DNA of 54,781 bases from assembly GCA_002451215.1 (NCBI GenBank), contig DKBM01000119.1, forward strand, positions 1-54,781, read 5' to 3'. This document shows positions 40,728 to 49,518 of the stretch, in pieces. Below the pieces are notes generated by a model that worked only from the letters and a program-made list of their open reading frames with translations, was not told the DNA's origin and searched no databases. The stretch is from SM1-46 sp002451215. Its GTDB lineage: Bacteria; Pseudomonadota; Gammaproteobacteria; Acidiferrobacterales; Sulfurifustaceae. Positions within the stretch are counted from its first letter, which is position 1; each line of letters begins with the position of its first letter. The translations under genes and the position numbers were made by a program.

Positions 40728-42914
40728 GCAACCAGGTGAAACCGATCCATGTCGTTGCGCACCAGCATATCGAAGGGCGTAGTCGTCGTGCCCTCTTCCT
40801 TGTACCCGCGCACGTGCAAGTTGTGATGGTTGGTGCGCCGGTAGGTCAGGCGATGGATCAGCCACGGATAACCGTGATAGGCAAAAATGATCGGCTTGTC
40901 GGTGGTGAATAGCGCATCGAAATCCCAGTCCGACAGGCCATGCGGATGCTCCTCTTTCGGCTGCAGCGTCATCAGATCGACCACATTGATCATCCGCATC
41001 TTGAGCTCCGGGGCGTGCTGACGCAGCAGATCGATTGCGGCCAACACCTCGATTGTCGGTACGTCGCCCGCGGCCGCAAGCACCACATCGGGCTCGCCGC
41101 CCCGATCATTGCTTGCCCACTCCCACATGCCGATACCCGCGCTGACGTGCTTGATGGCAGCATCCATGTCGAGCCATTGCGGTTGCGGCTGCTTGCCCGC
41201 AACGATCACGTTGACCAGATTTCGCGACCGCAGGCACTTGTCGGCAACGCACAGCAATGTGTTGGCGTCGGGCGCCAGGTATACGCGAATGATGTCNNTC
41301 CTGCCGCCAAACGTGTGACGTGAGCAGATAATTCAGCGAGGCGATCGGGCGTCGCCACGGAATATCCCTGCTCGCGACCTTGAGCCACTTGGCGTGCTGG
41401 TTGAACATCGAGTCAACGATGTGAATGAATGCCTCGTAGCAGGAAAACAGGCCGTGGCGCCCCGTCAGGAGGTAACCTTCCAGCCAGCCCTGACAGGTAT
41501 GCTCCGAAAGGATTTCCATCACGCGCCCGTCGGGCGACAGGTGATCGTCCTCGGGCAGGCGGTCGGCGAGCCAACGGCGGTTTGTGGCCTCGAACAGCGC
41601 GCCGAGACGGTTGGAGGCGGTCTCGTCGGGGCCCATGACGCGGAAATTGCGCGCCTGGTCGTTGAGCTTCATGACGTCGCGCAGGAAGGCACCCATTGTT
41701 CGCGTCGCCTCACCGTCGACGGCACCGGGCGAGGACACGTCGAGCGCGTAGTCCCGGAAATCCGGCAGTCGCAAATCGCGCAACAGAACGCCACCATTGG
41801 CGTGCGGGTTGGCGCCCATGCGCCGCGCGCCGACCGGCGCGAGCTCGCGCAGAGCGGGAATCAACACCCCTTCAGCATCGAACAGCTCTTCGGGGCGGTA
41901 ACTCTTCATCCACTGCTCGAGTAGCTTCAGGTGCCCGGGCTTGGTCGCGAGTTCGGCGAAGGGCACCTGATGAGAGCGCCACGAACCCTCGGTCTTCTTT
42001 CCGTCGACTTCCTTCGGACCCGTCCAGCCTTTTGGACTCCGCAGGACGATCATCGGCCACGTCGGACGACTCACATTGCCGCGGGTTCGCGCGTCACTCT
42101 GGATGGCACGAATCTCGGCAAGCGCGGTGTCCAGCGTCGCGGCCATAAGCTGGTGCATGGCCGCCGGATCATCACCCTCGACGAAGTGCGGACGGTAGCC
42201 GTAGCCGATGAGCAGGCTTTCCAGCTCGTCGTGCGGGATGCGCGCCAACACCGTCGGGTTTGCGATCTTGTAACCGTTCAAGTGAAGAATCGGCAGTACT
42301 GCGCCGTCGCTGGCGGGGTTGAGAAACTTGTTCGAGTGCCAGGCCGTGGCGAGCGGACCCGTTTCCGCTTCACCGTCGCCAATCACGCAGACGACGATCA
42401 ATCCGGGGTTGTCGAATACCGCGCCAAAGGCGTGCGCGAGTGCGTACCCCAGCTCGCCGCCTTCATGGATCGAGCCAGGCGTTTCAGGAGCGACGTGGCT
42501 CGGTATGCCGCCCGGGAACGAAAACTGCCGAAACAGCCTTTTCATTCCCTCGGCGTTTTGGGGGACATTCGGGTAGAACTCGCTGTAGGTGCCCTCGAGC
42601 CAGGTATTGGCCACCAGGCCCGGCCCGCCGTGGCCCGGTCCGGTGACATAGATCATTTCGAGGTCCTGGGCCTTGATGGCACGATTGAGATGCGCATAGA
42701 TGAAATTGAGGCCGGGCGTCGTCCCCCAGTGCCCAAGCAGGCGAGGCTTGACGTGCTCGAGCTTGAGCGGTTCCCTTAACAGCGGATTGTCGAGCAGATA
42801 GATCTGCCCAACCGACAGATAGTTTGCTGCCCGCCACCAGGCGTCGATGCGCCCTGCATCGGCGCCCGATAGCGGACCGGGTGCTTCCAGATACGGTAAC
42901 GTTTGCTCGTTCAT
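40728..42914 (-). CDS. xfp: Xylulose-5-phosphate/fructose-6-phosphate phosphoketolase (two gaps, 3' end lost)
   Basis: The N-terminus reads YLSVGQIYLLDNPLLREPL and LLGHWGTTPGLNFIYAHLNR. The TPP/Mg segment is CVIGDGEAETGPLATAWHSN and HLNGYKIANPTVLARI. The nn at 41297-41298 removes about 20-25 residues after LNYLLTSHVWRQ, and the frame shifts. It resumes near IIRVYLAPDANTLLCVADKC. The 40726-40727 gap removes the last ~40 residues after NDMDRFHLV. The enzyme cleaves xylulose-5-P or fructose-6-P to acetyl phosphate, which AckA (encoded 4 bp overlapping upstream) converts to acetate and ATP. Confidence 0.95.
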
Positions 42915-44035
42915 GCTACTGCTCCTTGCGCCTGAACGACGGTCATTGCCTCCTGAGCCAATACGGCGGCCTCATCAACGGGTACGACCCAGGCCTCTAC
43001 CGCGCTGTCTGCGCAGCTGATGCACGCCTCCCCGCCAACAGCCGCACTGTTGCGCGCGGCATCAAGCTCAGCACCAGCCCACTGCAAGCCTTCCAGAATG
43101 CCGGCGCGCACGACAGGCGCGTGCTCGCCCACGCCGCCACCAAAAACGATCGCATCCGCGCCGCCCATCACGGCAAGATATGCCCCGAGATACTTGCGCG
43201 CCCGATAACAATACAGATCGATTGCCCGGTGCGCGGCCGGTTCGCGGCTCGCGAGCAACTCACGCATGTCCGCGCTCACACCCGAAACGCCCAGCAGGCC
43301 TGAGCGCTGATTGAGAAGCTCCTCGAGCTGATCGGGCGTGAGCCCGAGGGCTCGCACGAGGTATATCACCACGCCGGGGTCGAGATCGCCGCAGCGTGTC
43401 GCCATCACCAATCCCTCGAGTGGCGAAAAGCCCATCGAGGTATCGAGAGGCCTTCCATCGACCGTGGCGGTAACCGAACACCCAGCGCCGAGCTGCAACG
43501 AAATCACTCGACCCTTGCCTCGTTGGTTCGGATGAAGCTCCTCCCAGCGCCGCCAAAGCGCCTGGTGCGCAATGCCATGAAATCCGAAGCGCCGCAAACC
43601 CTGCTCCGCGGCGAGCTCCTGCGGCAATGCATAAAAGCGCGCTCGGTCCGGCAAATCCGCGTAGAAGGCGGTGTCGAATACGCCCACCTGTGCTACCTCC
43701 GGGCCGAGCAACTCATCGCATGCCTGCACCCACTGCAGGGTATGCGGATTGTGCAGGGGCGCGAGCGGCGCGAGCCGTTCGATCTCCGACCGCGCGTAGA
43801 CATCGAGCCGGCGCGATCGCACGAGGCGCGCACCCCCGTGCACCACGCGGTGGGCCACCGCATCCGGACTTTCGGCATCGACCCGGCGCAAGAATCGCCG
43901 CAGTAACGCCACGCGATCCCGCGCATCACGCGCGCCCGCCTCGCGGGCAAGCTCCGCGCACGCCCCACTCGCCTCGCACCGGAAGGCTGCGAGACGGATC
44001 GATGAGCTACCCGCGTTTACCGTCAAGACCAACAC
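42911..44035 (-). CDS. ackA: Acetate kinase
   Basis: Starts at GTG 44033-44035: an AGAGGAG site lies within the slightly longer frame from 44053, so MLVLTVNAGSSS is the likely first residues. About 374 residues. LTVNAGSSSIRLA (phosphate 1), HRVVHGG (Arg), RFGFHGIAHQ (His) and GFSPLEGLVMATRCGDLDPG (phosphate 2) are all present. It makes ATP from acetyl phosphate. It overlaps the xfp start by four bases, so the product of phosphoketolase is used directly. A perfect Fnr box is 73 bp upstream of the GTG. Confidence 0.95.
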   Translation of the reverse strand: MLVLTVNAGSSSIRLAAFRCEASGACAELAREAGARDARDRVALLRRFLRRVDAESPDAVAHRVVHGGARLVRSRRLDVYARSEIERLAPLAPLHNPHTLQWVQACDELLGPEVAQVGVFDTAFYADLPDRARFYALPQELAAEQGLRRFGFHGIAHQALWRRWEELHPNQRGKGRVISLQLGAGCSVTATVDGRPLDTSMGFSPLEGLVMATRCGDLDPGVVIYLVRALGLTPDQLEELLNQRSGLLGVSGVSADMRELLASREPAAHRAIDLYCYRARKYLGAYLAVMGGADAIVFGGGVGEHAPVVRAGILEGLQWAGAELDAARNSAAVGGEACISCADSAVEAWVVPVDEAAVLAQEAMTVVQAQGAVA

Positions 44036-44108
44036 TTGAGTCTCCTCTCGCACACCCGGCGAGCGGCGTGGGTACTACTCCTTATACCGCGTGTGTCCCA
44101 GACTGGTA

Positions 44109-44122
44109 TTGATACGCATCAA
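44109..44122 (-). promoter_or_regulatory. Perfect Fnr/Anr-type box upstream of ackA-xfp
   Basis: TTGATACGCATCAA is a full match to TTGAT-N4-ATCAA. It stands 73 bp upstream of the ackA GTG and 5 bp beyond the end of the ABC ATPase gene. Confidence 0.72.
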
Positions 44123-44127
44123 ATCAG

Positions 44128-45177
44128 CTAACTGCTCTGTACGCGCGCCCCGCTCTGCTTGTCAAACAGGTACACACGCTCCGGGGGAATATCGAAGTGG
44201 GCGTGCTGTCCGATGAAAACGTGTTCGCCAGGCTCCGCGCGCCCCTTGACGCGATGCCCCTCCCACCGCCCGACCACCCATAGGTCGGAACCGGTCGGCT
44301 CGACAAGAGACACTTCGACCCCAAGCGCATGCTCGGCAGGAGTCGTTCTCACACGCACATCCGCGGGGCGCACCCCAACCGTCACGGTCCGCGGGTCACG
44401 AGGACCAAGGCGTCCACGCACACTGGAGAGCGCAACAGCGGCCGTGCCATCCAGAAAATTCATCGGCGGACTGCCGATGAAACCGGCCACAAACAGATTC
44501 GCCGGCGCACTGTAGATTTCATCGGGTGCGGCACACTGCTGCACGCGCCCTTCGTTGAGGAGCGCGATGCGATCCGAAAGGACCATCGCCTCTTCCTGAT
44601 CGTGCGTCACGTATACCGTGGTAATGCCGAGCTCGGCATGCAGGCGCTTCAGCTCCTCACGCATCTCCAGTCGCAGGCGCGCATCAAGATTGGACAACGG
44701 TTCATCAAGAAGAAACACCCGCGGTTTTCGCACCAGCGCACGGCCGAGCGCGACGCGTTGCCGCTGCCCGCCGGAAAGCGCGCGCGGCTTGCGCCCCAGA
44801 AGCGATTCAATGCCAAGCCGCGCCGCGGTGCGCCGCACGGCCACGTCGATTTCGCTGCGCGGCCGGCGCTGGTTCTTGAGCGGAAAGGCCAGATTTTCGT
44901 AGACCGTCATGTGCGGGTAGAGCGCATAACTCTGGAACACCATGGCCACATCACGCCCGCGCGGCGCGAGCTCGCTGACACGCTGGTCGTCAAAGTAGAT
45001 GGATCCTGCATCCGCGTTTTCGGTGCCGGCAATCAGGCTCAGCAACGTGGACTTGCCGCAGCCGCTCGGTCCGAGAAAGGTAAAGAATTCGCCCGCGCGG
45101 ATCTCAAGATCGAGCGAGCTCAATACCTTCACGTCGCCATAGCGCTTTGCCACCCCTTCCAATCGAATCGCGCTCAT
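44128..45177 (-). CDS. Sugar ABC transporter ATP-binding protein (MalK/UgpC-like)
   Basis: 349 residues. Walker A LGPSGCGKST, signature LSGGQRQRVALGRAL, Walker B VFLLDEPLSNLDARL and H-loop YVTHDQEEAM are intact. The C-terminal ~100 residues form the TOBE/OB domain of MalK-type ATPases (TVTVGVRPADVRV). Energises the two permeases encoded directly upstream. It starts 4 bp after the permease gene ending at 45181. Confidence 0.95.
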   Translation of the reverse strand: MSAIRLEGVAKRYGDVKVLSSLDLEIRAGEFFTFLGPSGCGKSTLLSLIAGTENADAGSIYFDDQRVSELAPRGRDVAMVFQSYALYPHMTVYENLAFPLKNQRRPRSEIDVAVRRTAARLGIESLLGRKPRALSGGQRQRVALGRALVRKPRVFLLDEPLSNLDARLRLEMREELKRLHAELGITTVYVTHDQEEAMVLSDRIALLNEGRVQQCAAPDEIYSAPANLFVAGFIGSPPMNFLDGTAAVALSSVRGRLGPRDPRTVTVGVRPADVRVRTTPAEHALGVEVSLVEPTGSDLWVVGRWEGHRVKGRAEPGEHVFIGQHAHFDIPPERVYLFDKQSGARVQSS

Positions 45178-45180
45178 GCG

Positions 45181-45990
45181 CTAGCCCTTCACCGCACCGG
45201 CCGTCAGACCCTCGATGATGCGCCGCTGAAACGCGAATGCCAGCACCACAAGCGGTAGCGTGACCACGACCGAGGCTGCCGCGATTTCGCCCCACGGCAC
45301 CTCATGCAGACCCGGGAACAGCGCGATCCCCACCGGAATGGTGCGTGCCGCCGGGGAGGAGGTAAACGATAGCGCGTAGAGGAACTCGTTCCAGCAGAAG
45401 ATGAACACCAGAAGCGCAGCGGCAATCATCCCCGGGGCCGAGAGCGGCAGAATGACGCGCGTGAACGCCTGAAAAGCGCTGCAACCATCGACGCGCGCCG
45501 CGAGATAGATTTCCACCGGCACCTGGCGGAAGAAATTGGTGAGGAGCCAGATCGCGAGCGGCAACGCGAAGGTCGTGTAGGTAACAATGAGGGCCATGAG
45601 TGTATCGCGCAAGCCGACCGCATTGATGGCGAGAAACAGCGGGCTCACCGTGGCGATCGGCGGGAACATGGACACCGCGAGGACCGCGACCAGAATCAAC
45701 GGCGCGTGTCGCACCCGCAGGCGAGCAAGCGCGAACGCCGCGGTGGCGCCGATGGCGAGCGCCAAAAGGGTGCTGGCCGCAGCCACGACCGCGCTGTTGG
45801 CGATGATGCGCAGGAACGGATGACCGGTGAACACCGCCAGGTAATGCGCGCCGGTCGTTGCGCTTGGGAATAGCGGCGGCAACTGAGTCAGCTCAGGTGT
45901 GGGCTTGACGGAAGTAATGAGCAACCACGCGAACGGCGCGAGACTCCAGACCGCCACCAGGATCAACCCCATGCTGCGCGCCAGCTTCAC
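45181..45990 (-). CDS. Sugar ABC transporter permease (MalG-like)
   Basis: 269 residues, six transmembrane segments. LVAVLAVSMFPPIATVSPLF and the EAA loop EIYLAARVDGCSAFQAFTRV are the MalG-family hallmarks. C-terminal FQRRIIEGLTAGAVKG ends the family (QRxxxxGLTxGAVKG). Works with the 45987 permease. Overlap by four bases with that gene suggests a single transcript. Confidence 0.93.
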   Translation of the reverse strand: MKLARSMGLILVAVWSLAPFAWLLITSVKPTPELTQLPPLFPSATTGAHYLAVFTGHPFLRIIANSAVVAAASTLLALAIGATAAFALARLRVRHAPLILVAVLAVSMFPPIATVSPLFLAINAVGLRDTLMALIVTYTTFALPLAIWLLTNFFRQVPVEIYLAARVDGCSAFQAFTRVILPLSAPGMIAAALLVFIFCWNEFLYALSFTSSPAARTIPVGIALFPGLHEVPWGEIAAASVVVTLPLVVLAFAFQRRIIEGLTAGAVKG

Positions 45991-46832
45991 GTCATGCTCC
46001 CACGCAGCAGGCGCGCGTAGGTTGCGGTGAGCAGTGCCACCACTGCGAGAACGCTTACCGCCACTGCCGAGCCGTAACCGAACTCAAGCGCCTGGAACAA
46101 GACCTTGTATGCGTAGATCGACACCGTCTCGGTGCTGTTGGCCGGCCCACCACCAGTCAGGACGTAGATTGCGTCGAACACACGGAATGCATCGATGGTA
46201 CGGAAGACCAGCACGACCAGCAGTAGCGGCACTAGCAGCGGCAGCGTGATGCGCCGGAATGTGGTCCAGGCACCCGCACCGTCGAGCGCCGCGGCCTGAT
46301 AGAGTTCGCGCGGGATGGTTTGCAGCCCGGCGATCAGCAGCAGCGCCACGAACGGTGTCGCCTTCCAGACGTCCATCAGGATCGCGGCGTGCAACGCCCA
46401 GCCCGGGCTGCCGAGCCAATTGACGTGGGTGCCGAGCAGGTAATTGAGCACACCGTAATCGGCGTTGTAGAGCCATTCCCACAACCGCGCCGAGACCACC
46501 GTCGGAATCGCCCACGGCAACAGGATGATCGAATAGAGCAGCGCTCGCCCCCGAAACGCACGCGCCAGCAACAGCGCGATAAGGAGACCAAGCAACACCT
46601 CCAGCGCCACGGACAGCGCCGAGAAGTAGACGGTGTTGGCGAGCGCGTTCCAGAAGCGCGCATCGGCGATAAGGCGCGTGTAGTTGTCGAAGCCAACGAA
46701 GCGGGCGGCAGCAAGCAGCGGCGAGCGCTCTTCCAGGCTCAGCCACAGCACCGCCAGCGCGGGAAAAAGCGCCACCGCGCCTAGCGTAACGGCGGCTGGT
46801 GCGAGAAACAGGCCCGGGTGCTCGCGCGTCAT
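45987..46832 (-). CDS. Sugar ABC transporter permease (MalF-like)
   Basis: 281 residues, six transmembrane segments. RALLYSIILLPWAIPTVVSA and the EAA loop ELYQAAALDGAGAWTTFRRI place it with MalF/UgpA-type permeases, followed by VLTGGGPANSTETVSIY. Overlaps the solute-binding gene end (46829) by four bases. Confidence 0.93.
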   Translation of the reverse strand: MTREHPGLFLAPAAVTLGAVALFPALAVLWLSLEERSPLLAAARFVGFDNYTRLIADARFWNALANTVYFSALSVALEVLLGLLIALLLARAFRGRALLYSIILLPWAIPTVVSARLWEWLYNADYGVLNYLLGTHVNWLGSPGWALHAAILMDVWKATPFVALLLIAGLQTIPRELYQAAALDGAGAWTTFRRITLPLLVPLLLVVLVFRTIDAFRVFDAIYVLTGGGPANSTETVSIYAYKVLFQALEFGYGSAVAVSVLAVVALLTATYARLLRGSMT

Positions 46833-47899
46833 CGCAGAATCGCTTCGGCTTGGCGCTGCGCGTCGATGAGCGCCTGCGACGGGCTCTTGAGCCCTGCGAG
46901 CGCACCGCTGAACTCCGCTTGCAGCACCTGCGACAGCCGCACGTATTGTGGCGTGACCGGCCGCGGGCGCGCGTGTTCATAAACGGCGCGCAACTCGGCG
47001 AAAAACGGCTGCGCCGCCAATAACTCCGGATCTTCATAGAGCGCGCGGCGCGGCGGATTGTAGCCGTAGGCGAGGGCCAGCACCTTTTGGGCCGCCGGTG
47101 AGGTCAGGTACTGTGCCAGGCGCTCGGCTGCCTGCGGATTTCGGGAGTGGCGATTGACTCCCAGCTGCCAGCCGCCCAGCGTGGCCGCGGACTTGCCGCC
47201 GATAAAGTGCGGCAGCGCGCTCACGCCGACCTTTCCGCGCACCGCCGAGCCCGGCTGCTCGAACAACCGCCAGGCGTACGGCCAGTTGCGCAGGAACAGG
47301 GCCGCGCCGCGTCCGAAGATCTCGCGCGCGGGTTCCTCGGTCAGTGTGGTCACGAACTCCGGTGTGACCCCGCTGGTGAGNNTCCTGGGCGGCGCGAGGT
47401 GGTGCTTGTCGAGCAAATCCTTGCGGTAATACAGCACACCCGCGTCCATGAACCACGGTAGCGCGAACGCGCGGCCCTCCCAGGTGACCGCCTCGATCGG
47501 GCCGCGGAAAAACGCATCGCGCTCCGCCGCTGGAAGCAGGTGCGAGAGATCGCGCAGCCAGCCGGCGCGCGCGAACTCCGCTACCCAGATGACGTCGAGC
47601 GCGAACACATCGAAATCGGCTGCCCCGGCCGCCAGATTGGTGGCGTAATACTGGTGTTGCGCGTCGCTCGCCGCGGGCAGCGTCTCGGCCCGCACCCGCA
47701 CTCCCGGATTGGCGCGCTCGAACTCGGCCAGCAGTTGCGCGAACGGCCGCGGATCGCCAAACAACTTGCTGTGCTTGAAGACCACAACTGGCGGATGGCT
47801 GGAGCTTTCCTCGCCCGATGGCTTGCACGCCCCGAACAGCGCGGCGAGCAGCAGCACGGCGACTATCAGGCAGTTGCGTCCAGGAGTGTGGTTCGTCAT
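46829..47899 (-). CDS. Sugar ABC transporter solute-binding lipoprotein (contains a gap)
   Basis: Starts at ATG 47899 (or 47905). Signal peptide with lipobox LLLAALFGAC. PRPFAQLLAEFERANPGVRV and AAGAADFDVFALDVIWVAEF are typical of trehalose/maltose-type binding proteins. The nn at 47381-47382 keeps the frame but probably removes 60-80 residues between DLLDKHHLAPP and LTSGVTPEFVTTL. An alpha-glucoside ligand fits the neighbouring trehalose genes but is inferred. A perfect Fnr box lies 146 bp upstream. Confidence 0.88.
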   Translation of the reverse strand: MTNHTPGRNCLIVAVLLLAALFGACKPSGEESSSHPPVVVFKHSKLFGDPRPFAQLLAEFERANPGVRVRAETLPAASDAQHQYYATNLAAGAADFDVFALDVIWVAEFARAGWLRDLSHLLPAAERDAFFRGPIEAVTWEGRAFALPWFMDAGVLYYRKDLLDKHHLAPPRXLTSGVTPEFVTTLTEEPAREIFGRGAALFLRNWPYAWRLFEQPGSAVRGKVGVSALPHFIGGKSAATLGGWQLGVNRHSRNPQAAERLAQYLTSPAAQKVLALAYGYNPPRRALYEDPELLAAQPFFAELRAVYEHARPRPVTPQYVRLSQVLQAEFSGALAGLKSPSQALIDAQRQAEAILR

Positions 47900-48045
47900 C
47901 GCCAACGTTACAGTATCAAGCGACTAGCGCGACTCAAAAACGAAACGCGCGAATCCCACGTCAGGCCACCACATCCGGTCGCCTGCCTGCCATGGAACCG
48001 CACAGACCGCATGTTGCGATACTAGGCGATCGAACCGCTGCAACT

Positions 48046-48059
48046 TTGATTCAGATCAA
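48046..48059 (+). promoter_or_regulatory. Perfect Fnr/Anr-type box
   Basis: TTGATTCAGATCAA is a full match to TTGAT-N4-ATCAA. It could serve the sugar ABC operon (minus) or the site-2 protease gene (plus). Confidence 0.7.
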
Positions 48060-48169
48060 TACCAGGGATTGGGTGAACGACGGGTGACGCAGGATGTCGC
48101 CTCAACCCCACCGGATGCAAGGTACTGCGGGCGTCGACACTGCGCTTGCACCTCTGCAAGGACGTCTTT

Positions 48170-48205
48170 GGGCATCATTTACTGGCTCGCCGGCGAATGA
48201 TGCCC
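48170..48205 (+). promoter_or_regulatory. Perfect 10-bp inverted repeat in the site-2 protease leader
   Basis: GGGCATCATT (48170-48179) and AATGATGCCC (48196-48205) are perfect inverted repeats with a 16-base loop. No T-run follows. It lies 125 bp before the start of the protease gene, so it may be an operator or an RNA leader hairpin. Confidence 0.45.
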
Positions 48206-48330
48206 GCGCGATGTGGATTCCAACGCCGCGGCCCGGCACACGCGCCGCAAGCTGCGAAGTTGCGCCCGCCCATGTTCTGCGGCTTCGCTCGTGATAGGCT
48301 GCCAGTTGCAGTCATCCAGTAAGGACAACC

Positions 48331-49361
48331 ATGCGTCCTGTTCGCGGAATTCGGCTCGGGCGAGTCGCCGGCATCGAAGTGGCCGTCGACTGGAGCCTGC
48401 TTATCATCTTCTGGCTCATCTTCTCGACGCTTGCCTGGGGCGTCTTTCCCTCCTGGCATCCGGACTGGAGCGTTCCACTGGTTGCGGTCACCGCGCTCGC
48501 CGCGGCAGTGCTGTTCTTCGCCTCGGTGCTGGTGCATGAACTTTCGCACGCACTGGTCGGTCGGCTGAACGGCATCGCCTTTCACCGCATTACGCTGTTC
48601 ATGTTCGGTGGCATCGCGCACATGGAAGGCGAACCGCCATCGTGGCGCGCCGAACTCGCCATGGCCATCGTCGGGCCACTCACCAGTCTTGCGATTGGCG
48701 TTACCTGCATCGCGCTCGTCAATCTGCTGAGTGGACCCTTCGATGTCGATCTGGAGAATCCGCGGCACGCCCTTGCCGCGCTCGGACCGGTGTCGTCGCT
48801 GCTCGCCTGGCTTGGACCAGTCAACGTGATCATCGGGCTCTTCAACATGATTCCCGGATTCCCGATGGATGGCGGCCGGGTACTGCGCGCCATCATCTGG
48901 GCAGTGAGCGGCGATCTGCGTGTCGCCACGCACGTCGCCTCTCTCGCCGGTCAGGCGTTTGCCTGGCTGTTGATCGCGACCGGCCTGCTGATGGTGTTCG
49001 GGTTCCGGGTACCGTACCTCGGTGGTGGTTTGCTCAGTGGACTATGGCTGATGCTGATTGGCTGGTTTCTGCACAGCGCTGCCGTCACCAGCTATCGCCA
49101 GCTCCTGATGCGCCAGCTCCTCGGGCATGTCCCGGTGGCGAAACTCATGCAAACACGCTTCACGCCAATCGGGCCGCAGATGCCAATCAGCACGCTGGTC
49201 GATGAGCACCTCATGGCGAGCGGACAGCGGGTCTTCCCCGTCGTGGAAGACGCGAGGCTGCTTGGGCTGGTGAGTCTGGCCGACCTGCGCAAGCGCCCGC
49301 GCGAGGCATGGGCACGGACCCCCGTCGCTGAAATCATGACGCCGGCCGGATCGCTCGTCTC
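48331..49361 (+). CDS. Site-2 protease (M50) with CBS domains, 3' end lost in gap
   Basis: About 343 residues visible. Six transmembrane segments, zinc motif H69-E-L-S-H73 (VLVHELSHALVGRLNGI) and the second motif NMIPGFPMDGGRVLRAIIW. A CBS domain follows (PVAKLMQTRFTPIGP to RVFPVVEDARLLGLVSLADL) and a second begins at VAEIMTPAGSLV, cut by the nn at 49362-49363. Rhomboid-like SpoIVFB/S2P-type intramembrane proteases clip membrane regulators; CBS domains sense nucleotides. It is the only plus-strand gene within the 31-55 kb island. Confidence 0.92.
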
Positions 49362-49363
49362 NN

Positions 49364-49518
49364 CGCACCGACGATCGGGATCGCATGCAGCCTTGACGCG
49401 CATACTGATCCGGTAGGCCCGGTTGGTGTCGCGAATTACCTGGCCGGGCATCGCGGGTCGCAGGGTGCGCGGTGCCAACGAATTGTCCGGGTCCGGCGCG
49501 ACGTGCTCCGATCGCCTC
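49364..49518. other. Unassigned sequence after the gap
   Basis: 155 bases between the gap and the end of the glycosidase gene. They may hold the end of the site-2 protease gene, but no frame continues the second CBS domain clearly. Confidence 0.4.

Larger units (their letters stand above)
47900..48330. other. Divergent intergenic region between sugar ABC operon and site-2 protease gene
   Basis: About 430 bases. Contains the perfect Fnr box at 48046-48059 and a perfect 10-bp inverted repeat at 48170-48205. No tRNA or further gene is seen. Confidence 0.7.
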
